From Oxytricha trifallax (Eukaryota > Ciliophora > Spirotrichea > Sporadotrichida > Oxytrichidae): a stretch of DNA of 64,000 bases. Shown here piece after piece: positions 12,778-25,300 of the stretch (its first letter is position 1; the number at the start of each line of letters is the position of its first letter). The stretch lies in NCBI GenBank assembly GCA_000711775.1, contig ARYC01017910.1:1-64000 (forward strand). Reading direction: 5' to 3'. The position numbers and the translations under genes are program-made. Under the pieces are notes generated by a model. That model was not told the DNA's origin, did no database searches, and was given only the letters and a program-made list of their open reading frames with translations.

Positions 12778-14879
12778 TAATAGGATTGAGTATTCGTGAA
12801 GAATATCCTATCTACCTTTGATTTAAGGATTTTATATTGGTTTATTTATCCCTTACCTATAGCTTGTTAATTTTTATATAGAATTTAAAAAATATAAATT
12901 AGACTCAAAAAAGTTACTATCATCTATATATCTGGTTAAGTAAAACTTGAGAATAAATGAATCATTAAATTAAAGAATTAAGATAAAATTAAATATAATA
13001 ATGTGAGTTTTTCTTTAATATATAACTTGATTAAATTTATTCCTCTTATTATCTGCTTATTCTACAATCTAACTACTTAAAGTTCCATCTTTAAAAATAA
13101 TCCTGAATTTTTGTTTTGATTTTTTAGATTTTCATATTATTATTATAATGGAATATATAATTTTTTCTCATTAGTTATTTATCATTATTATGGGTTATGT
13201 TTATTAAAGTACTTCTAATCTATTTTATTCTTAGCATTTATAATAAAAATCATGGTCCCTTTTCTTATAATTCAACCTATTACTATAAATTAATTTACTA
13301 TGCTCCTTTTTTCATTACATATTCAAGTATTCAATCAACTCCTAACTAATTTTCTTATAAAACAAATGAACCAATATGTGAATAAAATCAGATTTAAATG
13401 AAATCATTAGAATATAAATGTTCATTTTGCATTATCACAATTAATTTAATTTAAAAAAATATTATTCAGATATCACCTAAAAATTTAAAATTTAAATAGA
13501 TTTCGGTATTTTAAACGCCCATATCTACCTGACAATTAAAATTTATGAATGGATTTGATAATCAATTAAATTCTTTTGTGAAGACTTCACCTTGTTAGAT
13601 GTTGATTCTTCTAACCCACCTAGATATTATTAAATTCAACTAATCCCAAAATTATTTATATGATGTCCTCAAAATTCTTCCACGTATGATAAGTATAAAA
13701 GTCGGCTATTGTAAGTGAAGGCATAAAATAATTGATATAATATCCCCCACAAATCATAAAAGTTAAACATTATTTATAACAACTGTTAAAAATTTATTCA
13801 TAAAAAGTTATTTGAAGGCAGATTTGAATGGCTCAAATCATCCTAACCTCTTTTCTGCCTTAAAAATCTCTCCCTGACTTAGTAAAATTAAACCCCTTAC
13901 AATTCATGAATCATTTTAATTTTAGAGATCATTGAGTTTGTTGGAAGTGGATGATGTTAAAAGACATCTCTGTTCAATTTAAAAATTATTTGAAGAAGTT
14001 TATGCCCCTAATTTAGCTACCAAAGTATTCTAAGGAGGACAAATTAATTAATTAGAGCTAGGCTGTTAAACAGACAGTACCTTTAAACAAAGCATCCCAT
14101 TCTGATAAGTTTTGATTTCGGATACCCATCTTTACCTGACAATTAAGTCACCCTTTGTTAATATATGAATTAAATCATATGCTTTCATCTCAGATATAAT
14201 TGATATTGATATTTCATAAATAAACCTAAAATAAAATTGCAAAGATAATGATAAAAAATAACGATACCAATATATTTTCACCCAAAAATTATTGGAAAAG
14301 AATATTTTTGTAAATTAATATGAATTCACACATTTACCAAGTTATTCTAAGGAAATTTCTAAAAATAAAACTAATGAAAAAATTAGATTGATTTGCAATG
14401 AGATTAATCTCAATTTTTAAAACATCTTAAAAGATCAAAATTTTTTAATAATAAGTTTATTCTCAATATTTTGTAAGAAAACAAAATTTATGATTTTCCT
14501 GAAAAAATTAATATAATAATTATGAATTTTCTTTTCATTTCTATTGAAGTTATTATAAAATTTATTTAAAAAAATAAAAATATTAATATTAAAATGCTAA
14601 AACTTAAAATTCTTTTTCTCAGTTATTGAAAATAACCTGGATGCATGAAAAGAGATATAGAATTTGAGAAAATGAGAATTTATTGATATTTTAAAATTTA
14701 AATTAATAATTTATGTAAAACATTTTGCAGTTTCAATTTGTTTAGTGTAGATAAATTTGGTTAATTAAATAAAAATTTATAATAAAGTGATTTGACATTG
14801 TGACATTCAGACTAAATTATATATTAAATGTATTTGAAACAAATTTCAAAATAGTATATTTTAATATTTTTTCTATGAG

Positions 14880-14888
14880 TATAAATAG
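14880..14888 (+). promoter_or_regulatory. TATA-like motif TATAAATAG, duplicated segment copy 2
   Basis: Counterpart of the motif at 2542 in the same context; no ORF follows. A run of 11 G lies downstream at 15111-15121 where copy 1 has GTGGGTGG. Confidence 0.35.
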
Positions 14889-15528
14889 CGGAACAATTTT
14901 GAAAATTATAATTAATTAAATAAAATAATTTTAAGAAGAGCTAACAATAATAATTATATAATTAATAGGATATTATAAACTCAAGATAATTCATATTAAT
15001 TAGTAAGGGTCATTTAACAAATAAGAGTTTATATGATACTAAGGAATGAAATTACCCAATAATAACAATTGAGTTTAAGATAAAAATTAACAAGATAAAT
15101 AATTATAAATGGGGGGGGGGGAAATTTATTTTTTATACTATTTAATTTACTTAATTTGATTTTCTATAAAACTATATCAAAACTAAACAAAATTAAAAGT
15201 AATTTATAAATTTATTTAACTTAAACTTACATAGTTTCCAGCTGCGTTATTTTTTAGATTGGATTCACTTTAATAATGTGCTTACGACGCTGAGGGGTGG
15301 TGGGTCACGCTATTTTTCATTTTTAAATATTTCAAATATAAAATTATAAACTGTTAACGATTATATTTATAATTAAGATATACTTACTTTATTATTTGAT
15401 GCAGTAGCAAGTGCAATAAAATATGTTGTAATAATTATTTGTAAATAAGACGAATGTTTTTATTTATATGAAACATTTAGAAATTGTAGTAAATTTGCTT
15501 ATATATTCTATATATCAATCTCTTTTTA

Positions 15529-17260
15529 TCACAATTCAATGGCATAAGGAGTGATGCCAGCTTTCCAATGCTGTTGTTTGAAACTTTAAGTTTTTACATT
15601 CTCTGATGTGCTTTTATATTAAGAACCATAGGAACTCTACCAGTTCTCTTTGGAGCTATTGTCTTATTAAGCACCGTGAGTCTCCACTAAATTTCTTTTT
15701 CTGTACTTATCTGATTAAGAATGAACTACTTCTGGCATAGGTTTAGATTGATTTTGCTAGTTCTAAGTCAAGTGGTTTGAGACATAGTTTCCTGATTTGA
15801 AATATGTTTGAAACATCCTACTGGATTAATTTCTTATCTACACATTAATTTCAATGCTAAAAACTAACCAAACTTCTAAGTCAAGTGGGTGTTTTAAAAT
15901 TAAGTTTAGATTTAGTTAAAATTTTGATCGATTGACTCTTAGTTTCGTTGTTAAATTGATTATGCATCTGCTTGAGTTAATGTTGACTCTGCTGGTGCCT
16001 CATCTAAGTTGATTTGATTTTAAGTTTCTAAGTCATTTCTACCAAAAGTCATTTGATTCAAAGGCTGTTACTACTAAACTTATGGAGATATTTCGAGACC
16101 TACAGTATTTCTTTGAACTTACAAGTCTTATTACTTTGAAGTGTTTTGAAGTTTGTATGTGCTAAATCCAACTGCTTTCTTATTAATTTAAGCAGTTTAA
16201 GGTCTCTTGGAGTATTACTTAGGCGTATAGCCTTATCTCTTCTTTTGGTTCAAAGCTTGCTTTAAAATCACTGATTGCTTCTTATGGGATTGAGTGGGCT
16301 TTGACTTAGATGACAATTATTACTGTTAGGTAAAATCTGTTTAAGTTTAGAGCTATTGTTGTTAATGCTGAACTTAATCAACAAAAGTAGTAGTTTGTTA
16401 CTGTTCTTAAATTACTTCTTAGGTAGGCTTTTGGTAGAATTATTTGTGAGATAGGAATTATATGAATTAACAATTTAAATAATACATTCTTTAAATTTAT
16501 TAATTTAATTTGACATAATTTAATTTTATTTAACTTTATTGATTTTCTTTAGCACATTATTTTAAACTTCTTTTATGTCAAATATTAATAAAATAATATC
16601 GTTAAATATATTTTCCTTCTTATTAATTATTAAACAATATTGACCAACACTTTAGAATTACACTGCAGATTTATTTTCCTGCCCAAATTGAAGGTTATCC
16701 TATTCAATATGCTGATGAAAATTCTAATTTTGATTTGAGCTCTGACTGGTCTATCTGAATTCCCCTTAAACCTAAGATCTTCTAAGCTGACCATAAGTTT
16801 CATAAATCTTAAGATTATCTGTGAAAAATCTATTGTTTTAATCTAGATTCACTGCTACTCGGGAGCTGTTATTATTACTTTACATACAAGAAATACACAA
16901 ATTACGAAATAATATACAATTAATGCACCAATATTAATTGAATTGAATTTAAGGAATAACGAAACCCTTGGTCAAAGTAGATTGATTTGGATGGAAACCT
17001 CTGCCTGACATGTCAGTTACTGACTGCCACTGTTCTTTCTTGACTGGTCTCTTCTTAACCTCATATGAAGCTGCGTTATCGCAAATGTGATTGTATGCAA
17101 ATGGATCGATTGGCGCTCTCTGTAAGAATTTTATATTAGATTTAGATAAGTTATGAATTTTTATAGGGCTTAAAGTCAATTGAATAAGCAAACTTACATA
17201 GTTTATATAAATTTAAATGTAATGCAAATGTGACGTATTGATTGAGAAATCATAATACAT
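15529..17260 (-). CDS. Gln-rich hypothetical protein, 3 MDSs plus one intron
   Basis: Exon 1 is 17198-17260 (MYYDFSINTSHL), with a GT-AG intron at 17120-17197. The main exon begins RAPIDPFAYNHICDNA and includes SGRGFHPNQSTLTKGF. IES 16443-16660 (pointer TAGAATTA) and IES 15776-15888 (15-bp pointer TTCTAAGTCAAGTGG) interrupt it. The protein ends QQHWKAGITPYAIEL at TGA 15529. Removing intron and both IESs leaves 1323 nt, exactly 441 codons. The middle is Gln-rich with basic patches (KKRQGYTPKQYSKRPQTAQ). I recognise no domain. The AT-rich first exon is the least certain part. Confidence 0.82.
15776..15888. other. IES with 15-bp pointer
   Basis: TTCTAAGTCAAGTGG occurs at 15761-15775 and 15874-15888. 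Deleting 15776-15888 restores the frame of the Gln-rich gene; the insert itself has in-frame TGA. Confidence 0.92.
16443..16660. other. IES with pointer TAGAATTA
   Basis: TAGAATTA at 16435-16442 and 16653-16660; AT-rich insert of 218 bp. Deletion joins NKSAVQF to YQKPTQEV in frame. Confidence 0.88.
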
Positions 17261-17550
17261 GAATAAGTAAAGATATGTAAATATAGCCAGATATTTGGAG
17301 CAAAATTTTATTCGACTATTTTTATAATATCTGCTTTAAATTGAATAAAATATCTTAAGTTAAATATTAATGGTTAACCATAAACTTTATTCATAGTCAA
17401 ATGACTCATTTATAGTATTTTAAAGCCTCAATAATAAATTTCAAATTAACATAATTTATTTATTTGGTTTATTATTTAAGTGCCGATGAAGACACACAAA
17501 TATGCATAAATATTTCATTTTTAAGACAAACTTGTTTTATTGCTTTATCC

Positions 17551-19475
17551 TCAGAACTTGTTTTGGATGAGTTTGAAGAATGACCAGGCTTGTTGATCGT
17601 TCTCGCTGTAGTCAATGAGCTCTGGGAGGTTGTACTCGGCATCAGAGTGAGTGATATCGAAAACGTTTTGTTCGCAGTCGCAGTACTTAAGGCACTTGGG
17701 GACATCTTGGAATTCAACCCATGATTTATCATAGTATAAACATTTAAGTTGTACTTGAAAATTGCGTTGGGGAATTAAGTAAGTTTATTTTAAGTGATTG
17801 ATTAAGGCAGGTATCAACGCAATCTGGGACACACTTAAGGACGGTGTTTGCGGTGTTTCTCACGAAGTCAGCGAATTCGTATTGATGAACAGCCAATTGG
17901 AATTCGTACTCTGAAACGGCATATTCCAAGTTGGTTTGAGATTGGTTGTTGTGAGCATCTTCAACGAAAGCCTCAAGTTTGTCGGCTTTCTTAAGGAGCT
18001 TTTGGAACTTCTTGGAGGCCTTCTCGACTTCCTTCTCGTTCCACTTTTGGAGCTTGAATTGGCAACCGCAGTCAGCGAGGCAGTCAAGGTCGAAGACATT
18101 GGCGCTACCTTGGAAAAGAGCCTCTGGGCTGAAGCATGCGGTGGCACAGTAATAACCCAAATTATAATAAATTAATAAGAATATTATTTAAATTATGGGG
18201 AGGTTAGCTTGAAATTAATTTTTTTGTGGAAGTAAGATTATTTAAACAAGCAATTTTAATAGTTGTTAACAAAGATCTTTATAGTAATTTTTAAAGAATA
18301 TGATAACGATAAAGTTCAATATTCGGTAACTATTAGAAAACAAAGTATTCAAATATTGAGATTACATTTTATGAAAGAATACTTTGATTATTTTATGTTT
18401 TATTTTTTTTTAAAAAATTTATTATCATTCATTTTATTATTTTAATAAATCTAACATATTATATTAGAATTTAATATTTATTTTTAATGAAATTTTGAAC
18501 CTATTTAAATGAATTTTTAAAATAATTCTTAAATAAAATGGAAAAATTCAAAATATCCCTAATTATAAAAAATATAAATCAAACAAAAACTTTCAATATA
18601 TAATTTTAAATTAATAAATCTATAACTATGGATATATAATTTATTGAGGTTTATGAGTGTTGATCACACTCATCACCAACTTGCAAATCTGAGGTGAGTT
18701 CTCCAAGATCTTCAAGAATTGGTGCTACTTTCTTACCGAAGTTCAAGGCGATCTTGGCAGCGGTGTTCTTGTAGAGGTTGGCAGTCTGGAGGATAACATC
18801 TCTGTGAGCACTGGTGATGTGTTGGACACCCTCGCTTTCAGCGTAGGTGGTGGCGTCTCTGATGAAGTTTCTGACCTTGTTCTTGTCGATTCTAATGGTC
18901 ACCTTGGGGCCCTCGGGCTCAACAGGGGTGGTATTAATAAGGATGGGTTAGCTGAAATCATATATAGACACTGTCTTCGAATGTATATTCCAGCAATATC
19001 ATCAGTGGTGTTATCAGTGTAGTCTTCAACAACGACGGAGGAGTCATCGGTGGTGGTGGTACTATCGTCTGTTGGGGTAGTGGTGCTATCGTCAGTTGTG
19101 GTAGTGGTGCTATCGTCAGTTGTGGTAGTGGTGCTATCGTCAGTGACTGGGGTAGTATCATCCTCAGCTGGAACGGTGGCATCAGTAGTGGTGGTGGTAT
19201 CATCAGCAACTGGGGTGGGTTCAGCTGGAGTAGTGGTGCTATCAGCAACGACAACAGTGGTTTCAGCATCAGCGGCGACTTCTTGGAGTGCGAGTGCCTT
19301 GTTGACGTAAACTGGTGCGGTCATGTTGACGGCAGCGAAGCCAATCATAGATAGAACGAGTAAACCTTAATCCTATAATATAATAAATATACTAGAGAGT
19401 AATTTAGTCTATAAAATTATTAATTTTATAATTTTTAAATCTTTTAAAGTTATTACTATAGTTTGCTTTCTTCAT
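17551..19475 (-). CDS. Secreted Thr/Asp-rich, Cys-containing protein (about 403 aa)
   Basis: Exon 1 is 19 nt (19457-19475) and a GT-AG intron (19366-19456) follows. Together they give a signal peptide, MKKANYSLLVLSMIGFAAV. Next comes an acidic Thr/Asp/Val linker with repeats of TTTTTDDS, then a helical region (NKVRNFIRDATTYAES), then a Cys-rich region (LDCLADCGC, KCVPDCVDTC, CLKYCDC). Stop TGA at 17551. IESs: 18933-19009 (pointer GTGGT), 18168-18639 (candidate pointer TATAA), 17727-17799 (pointer TGATT). After removal 1212 nt remain, exactly 404 codons. The 472-bp IES junction is least certain; without it the downstream part would lack an ATG. Probably secreted or surface; family unknown. Confidence 0.8.
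17727..17799. other. IES, pointer TGATT
   Basis: TGATT at 17722-17726 and 17795-17799. Deletion joins DTCLNQS to WVEFQDVPKC in frame. Confidence 0.85.
18168..18639. other. Probable IES, pointer TATAA
   Basis: Very AT-rich 472-bp insert between two coding blocks on the minus strand. TATAA at 18163-18167 and 18635-18639 joins them in frame (INYNLGYYCATAC). The pointer is short and AT-only, so the exact boundary is tentative. Confidence 0.65.
18933..19009. other. IES, pointer GTGGT
   Basis: GTGGT at 18928-18932 and 19005-19009. Deletion joins EDYTDNTT to PVEPEGPKVTIRI in frame. Confidence 0.88.
19070..19143. repeat. 24-bp coding tandem repeat
   Basis: About three tandem units of GTGCTATCGTCAGTTGTGGT-type sequence, encoding DDSTTTTT on the minus strand within the linker of the secreted protein. 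Confidence 0.85.
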
Positions 19476-19683
19476 TTTCTTAAAGATACAAAAATTAATT
19501 ACTAAATCTCTATATTGAAATCTCCTTAACTTTATTAAAGTTTATTCTCTTAAATTAATCAGGATATACTATATAAGCTATCGGACTATGAAATACACTG
19601 ATAAAAATTATTGAATTTTTAATAGAAATTAAAGAGAAATCAATAATTATAAGCCTGAATAATGATTCAAGTTTAGTATTTTC

Positions 19684-20622
19684 TCAAATAGTACTATCGT
19701 TGGTTGTATCATTAGTGTCAAAATTACTGTTATTATTAGTCATGAACCCATTTCCATTGAGGTTTGTCAAATTGTCAACAGCATTAAAGTTAGATTGGGC
19801 TGACTATATAATGCCAGCTTCATAGTGATATCCTCCGTGCTTGTAATAACATTATCTGCAGACTGGTTTGTACAGTTCTTCACCACCAATCAATTCAATC
19901 TTTTCCTCCTGTTAAATTGGCAACTTTTGTTGCTGTTGTTTGTTAGCTTTTTCATCGTTTGTAAGATTTTAAGCAAGCTATTGCTATGAATTAACTGCTC
20001 TTGAGCATTCATCACAATTCATGGGCAGAGATAAAGATTAATCGTTTTTCGTAAGTCTCAATGTAAAACTGGCATTATCACTGCATTCCTTGCATATAGC
20101 AGAAAGTTTTCTTACTTTCTCGGCGAGAGGGATGAGATTCAACAAACATCCAAATGGTTTTCTTTGGAAGGTACCGTCTAAACTAGCCACTATTACTACT
20201 TTACCCAATTATGCGAGAGTTTCACAACCTTATACAGCCTAAAACAAATTAATAAATTAAAAAAAGTATTCTTACATCTTGAAAGAATTGTCCCTCATCG
20301 ATTCCAATGACATCATAGTCCTCATATACTTTTCTATCTATAACGTCCTTGATCAAGGATGTACAAGACATAGCTTCCATCTGGATTCTATAAATTTATT
20401 AAGAAATATTGCTTATATCAATCACTAAACTTACCTATCATGAGTTGCTACATAGTTTGGAGCGCTGTATCTGTCATCCAGTTAATGATTGATTATTAAG
20501 CATTTTTTATTGGCTATTCTGTGTCTCTTAATTATTCTAACCAGCTCAGTGGACTTGCCAGAGAACATAGGCCCTAAAATCAGCTCTATCCTGCCTTTTT
20601 ACTTGAATTGATTGGTTTGCAT
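19684..20622 (-). CDS. TK1: Thymidine kinase (cytosolic type II, TK1-like)
   Basis: Phosphorylates thymidine in the dTMP salvage pathway. Start ATG 20622; two tiny GT-AG introns (20388-20434, 47 nt; 20239-20275, 37 nt); stop TGA 19684; 284 residues. Walker A motif GPMFSGKST is at residues 17-25 and the DEGQFF motif with catalytic Glu at about 93-98. The lasso/substrate region has [19 protein letters not shown], and zinc-site cysteines appear as ICKEC and VCRQC. An insertion between the Cys pairs is Gln-rich (NKQQQQKLP), with a Cys-containing MNCDEC before it, longer than in most TK1 proteins. The tail is Asn-rich. No IES: the whole gene is one MDS. Confidence 0.96.
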
Positions 20623-20811
20623 TAAAAATTGTTTCAAAACTTTCTGTGAGTCCAAGAATTATTCAGAAAGTTTAAAAAATCAGAGCTCGCTTAAGAAAAG
20701 TAATGGGAATATTTGAGTTTAAATATTTGGCTTAAAAATTAAAGTAAAATTTTTGGTGAAATTTAATGCCCAAATATTTGTGAATATAGAATTGGTTCGA
20801 ATATTAAATAG

Positions 20812-20892
20812 AATGACGTAATTAAAATAGGGATCCAATAGTTATTTTTGTTTTTTAATTTTTAGTTGCTATTTAAAGCTAAATGACGTAAT
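20812..20892. promoter_or_regulatory. Paired TGACGTAA motifs between divergent genes
   Basis: AATGACGTAAT occurs near 20813 and again near 20884, between thymidine kinase (-) and the plus-strand gene that starts after about 21000. TGACGTAA is a CRE/ATF-like core. A role as a divergent promoter element is inference only. Confidence 0.3.
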
Positions 20893-21044
20893 ACAATTAT
20901 AATTAAATTTACTGTTATAAATGATAAAAAACTTAACCACTTATTTCTTAAAATTAGCCCACCCTAGCTTCTCTAAGTCTCATAAATCATAAATTTATAA
21001 ATCATTTTTTAAATAAATTTTCAAGAATATTTTTAGATAATATT

Positions 21045-21822
21045 AAGTCTCACTTATTGAGGGAGTCAATCGCTCTAAGCCAATAGAATGCATCCTAATA
21101 ACCTTTAATATACACATAGAAGCGATATTTAGTAGGTATAGGCCACCCACCTTCAAAATAAGAACAAGATGTTAAGACTTTCTATTTTAAGATCCAAAAT
21201 GAGATGATTGAAGTAAGAGGGAGAGAAAGTGAATGTGTTCTAGAAGTTGCTCATAATCACTAATTGGATATGTAAATGCAGGGTATCTGTGGAAAATCTT
21301 AATAATTAAGGCTATTTTATTTTTAATAGATAGTTTTGTTTTCAAAAACACTTGCTGAACTTGGTTTATATCCATCTAAATTGAAAAGTATAACCTTTAT
21401 TTTGGTTATAATTTATAGAATGCATAGTATGTGCCACATGTCACATATACATACCCGAGGATCTAGCAGATAAAATTCCAAGACCCATAGATCTAGAGAT
21501 TGAGACCCTCGAAGATTTTTCTCTGCTAGATTATAAGCCAAACAAAGCTCTCTCAGACTAATTAGAATCTCACTTAAGAGAAGGAAGTGACAAAAAATCT
21601 CAACAAATCTAGCAACAAAACATCACCTATAGAAGCAGGTTAGGATGCTAAGTATAAGTCAGAGATATTACAGAGGGATGTGTGATTGAAGTCCCCGTTC
21701 AACCAGTTATGGGGTTATAGGATTAAAACTATGCCAAAAACGAATAAAATATTGGAGACTCTAATGATAATATACGCAATAGTAACTCTGCTGCTTTTGA
21801 TAAAGCCAAGCCAGTATTTTGA
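21045..21822 (+). CDS. Hypothetical protein with CxxCxxC-like motif (5' end unresolved)
   Basis: The frame reads KRYLVGIGHPPSKQEQDV, IEVRGRESECVLEVAHNH, LAELGLYPSKLKKCIVCATC, then acidic ETLEDFSLLDYKPNKALS and a Gln/Asn-rich tail to TGA at 21820. A 31-nt GT-AG intron at 21388-21418 is needed to join LKK to CIVCATCHIYIPEDL. The frame is open upstream to about 20925 but has no in-frame ATG, so the first MDS or exon is missing or wrongly joined. The clustered Cys residues (CIVCATCH) might bind metal. Family not recognised. Confidence 0.6.
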
Positions 21823-22339
21823 TCAAATATAAATGTAAAATGTATAAATAAATAGATATAAAAATACAGAGTAAAAGTTATAAGACTAGCTAATAAATTC
21901 TAAGTATGTTTTAAGACTATGATTTTTATAAAATTAGTTTATTTTATCATAGGAATACAATTGTTTAAATGACAATTAAATTTAAATACAGTCACTTTCT
22001 ATTTATTATCTAGTAGATTTTAGTACATAAAAATCATTTCCTTTCTTTGAATTCATCCCCTGAAATGTCAAAGTCAAGCAAATTAATATAAAATTTTTAT
22101 TAAAATTTATTGAAAAATATTCCTAAAATATTGTCATTTGGCAATATCATGAATCATCACTGTATGTTTATAATAATAATGAAGTTGTAATTATATAATT
22201 AAATTTGCGATTAGAATAATTATTTATAATTAAAAGATGTTCACCCACAAGCTATTAAAGACTCAGCAACCCCTGAGTACTATGCATACTATGACTTTAA
22301 CTTATTTTTATTTATAAATTACTTAATAAATAATTATTT
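21823..22339. other. Intergenic AT-rich DNA
   Basis: No ORF, RNA gene or repeat recognised between the plus-strand hypothetical gene and uS9m. Confidence 0.5.
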
Positions 22340-25300
22340 ATGAGAGTGCAGAATTTCGCTAGGTATTTAAATCGCAGTGAGAAAATGCAGTAAACTTACA
22401 AATACGACCCCACTGCCTACGAATACCGCCCTAACATGATTTATAACATCGATCCCGCACCCCAATACCCCGACGACCCAATGGGCCCAAAGTCTCTCTA
22501 TGAATGGCAACGCAGAAGAACTGTCAAATTATTATCATATAAGCTTAAACAGATGAGATAGATATAAATATGATAAAACTTGAAAGTATTTTCAATGCTA
22601 TACAATCAAATTGATGCAAGAAAAGAACAGAGATAACACTATGATTAGAGATAAGCTGAGAGAAAGATATCATCATGGTCGTCTCTTCGCTCACTTGAAG
22701 CAGCAAGATATGAAGGATACAGTTCAGAGCATAAAGAACAAGGAACTCGGAATTGATGATGAGGTTTTATTAACATTACATCTTATGTAAATGAGGAGAA
22801 TTTGAAAGTGATTTATTAAAGAAAAATTAATAAAATGTTAGGTTAATGTTGCATCACTGAGAGTGGAGAAGGGTATTTAATTTGATGTACCAGAGGTTGA
22901 AGACACCTTCAAACTTCCTTATAATGTTGGTTTCGATCACATCATCAAGTATCAATTTAACTCAATAGTTAATAGTTTTAAATTCATAATTGAAATAATT
23001 GAGAAGATGGGGGGAATTAGCTTATTTATATATATAAAAGTAGAAAACTGATATATTGAATCAGCAGAAAACTCTTAATTTTCAGGCTATGAACGAATTA
23101 GTGGAGAAGCTTGGCTATATGGATTACAGAGATGCCCTCGCTTGCAACAAATACATTCTTGAAGTAAAATAATTTATGAATTAATTTCTCATAGTATTTT
23201 TAGGAAATAATAATAATAAACAATAATTTTGAAGCTAAAAGACACGGAGATTATCATTAATTAGCCAGAGCTTAAATTTTAGGTGTTGCTATGGCAAAGT
23301 TCAATTTCAAGAAAAAAGAGGAGCTTGAAAAAAGTACATAAAAACATCCATTAGCAGCAACTGACAAAGATCCTTGTTAGTTTTGTTTGAAATATTTTAT
23401 AAAACACTGAAAAATCTGAATTAAACCACGAAATCTGTTAAAATATTATGAAGATCAAGCTAAATTTGAAACTGTACTAAACTTAGACCCTAAGTTGGGC
23501 AATTTGTACAGAGACACCTACGAGAAACTTAAAATGGACAAGGAAGTCGATGAAATTATAGCTGAGGACTTGTATGAAAAGTACGACTATTATCGAATAA
23601 GTGTTTTATTTTATGCATATTTTTATCAATTAATGTATTAATCTTTTTTTTAGTAATATCTGCACGATAAGGGCTACTAGGACTTGAGAGAGGTGAATGA
23701 CGAGTTCGACCCCACAGCTCACGACAAAGAAAAGTATGAAGATTTATTCACCACTGATATGTCTGACGTTGAAACTGACTTGATCTACAAGAGATATAAG
23801 TTGATGAGAGAGCAGGAGAAGATCAGTCTTGATGACCTCAGAGACCAAATTAAAGTGCTTACTTTAAATATATATTAAAATAAATATTTGTAATTAAAAA
23901 TAAGTATTGATTTAATATTTTATGGGTAATAATAACAAGTTACTATGAATATGGGTTAGAAGAAAGCCATAGATCCATTCAGAAAGGATGGCTCAACTAT
24001 TATATAACATTAGCTTTTAACAGAAAATTTTATATTAAAAATACTCTAATTGTTAATTTGAGATTAATTAAAGAATGTAAAAAAAATGTAAATTAATATG
24101 ATTTTCTATTTAATTGAGAAAAAACATATGTAAATATCGATAATATTAGGTCTATTGAAGACTATGAAAATATTATCAGCAAGCTTTATAAGCAAGAGGA
24201 TACAAAAATGAGAATTTAAGCTAAACTTGAAGATTTCATGAGCACCATTAGATTCACACATGAAATGAGAAAGATCCAATTCGATGAGGTGTATTGTTTG
24301 AATTAATTAAGATTATAAAAAAATTAACAAAAATTAAAAAAATTTTCATTTTTATATTAATTATTTAACTGTTTATTTATAACAAAGCTCAATAAAAACT
24401 AAACTCACTTGTCATATTATTGATTTCAATATTTAACTTATTAATACAACCTAAAAGACCCATATTTCCCAGGTGAGCTCCCAGAAGATAGATTCGGACA
24501 GGAGGATAATATAAATCAGCCACTGGAAGTCAGAAAGGCTCTGTCCATAAACTACTAAGAGGATCAAATACTCGATAGATTAGTGTTTGATAGAGACAGT
24601 GGAGAGGCAGTAGAGGGCTATGAGGAGTATATCAAGCAGTATTTCAGAGCCAAATATGATGCCTATATTCAGTCAAAACTATCTCAATTCAGAGCCACAA
24701 ACAGAGATACATAAAAAAGTGTTTATTATCATCATTTGATAAGCTACTAATTATGATTTTGTTTAAGAATTTTACAAAAGAGATCTTGAAAATAAGCTTA
24801 GAGTTGCAAGTGAAAAGGACCCTATGATTTAAAGAAGAGCTGAGTTTATGTTTAACTACATGGACTACCGTAACGACAGATATCGCGTTCGTGAAAAGTT
24901 CATAAATGAATATAATAAAAAGACAACCCTACAAGATATTGGTCAATTTATTTATTCATTAAGTTAAATGGTATATCACTCTTGAAAATCTATATAGTAA
25001 TTATTAAGTCAAATGCTCGACAAATTCATTGTTGAAGAGAAAGGTGAAATGTTCAAATACGCTTCTCCAGAGTACGAAGATAATTTAAGATATCCAAAGA
25101 AGGACCAAAGCAACTTAAGTATGAGTCTTTTTGGCCACATCTTAGAAGGCAAGAGTCCCTTAAAACCACACTTGCTAGATGACAAAGAAAGACTTGACAC
25201 TGTCCCTGAAGGACAAGATAAATCATATTAAATTTTAATGTCCTTGAGTATAAGGCTTCTCATGCTTAGAAATTACATTATTTTTTTAGTTATACTTCAA

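Larger units (their letters stand above)
11791..15276. repeat. Segmental duplication, copy 2
   Basis: Diverged copy of 1-2950, longer because of the palindromic element at 12361-12777 and other indels. It ends with CATAGTTTCCAGCTGCGTT and CACTTTAATAAT just as copy 1 does. Beyond 15277 the sequence no longer resembles what follows copy 1. No gene found. Confidence 0.72.

Noticed and set aside
15540..16440. Plus-strand reading with TAA/TAG as Gln and TGA as Trp looked like a membrane protein, suggesting a code with all stops reassigned
   Set aside because: The minus strand gives a continuous Gln-rich ORF with proper pointers and a net length divisible by three. All other genes use TGA as stop.
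17860..18175. Overlapping ORFs on both strands in the Cys-rich protein region
   Set aside because: Codon usage and IES joins support only the minus-strand frame with KCVPDCVDTC; the others are shadows.
19050..19310. Plus-strand Val/Ser-rich ORF
   Set aside because: Antisense of the Thr/Asp repeat of the secreted protein.
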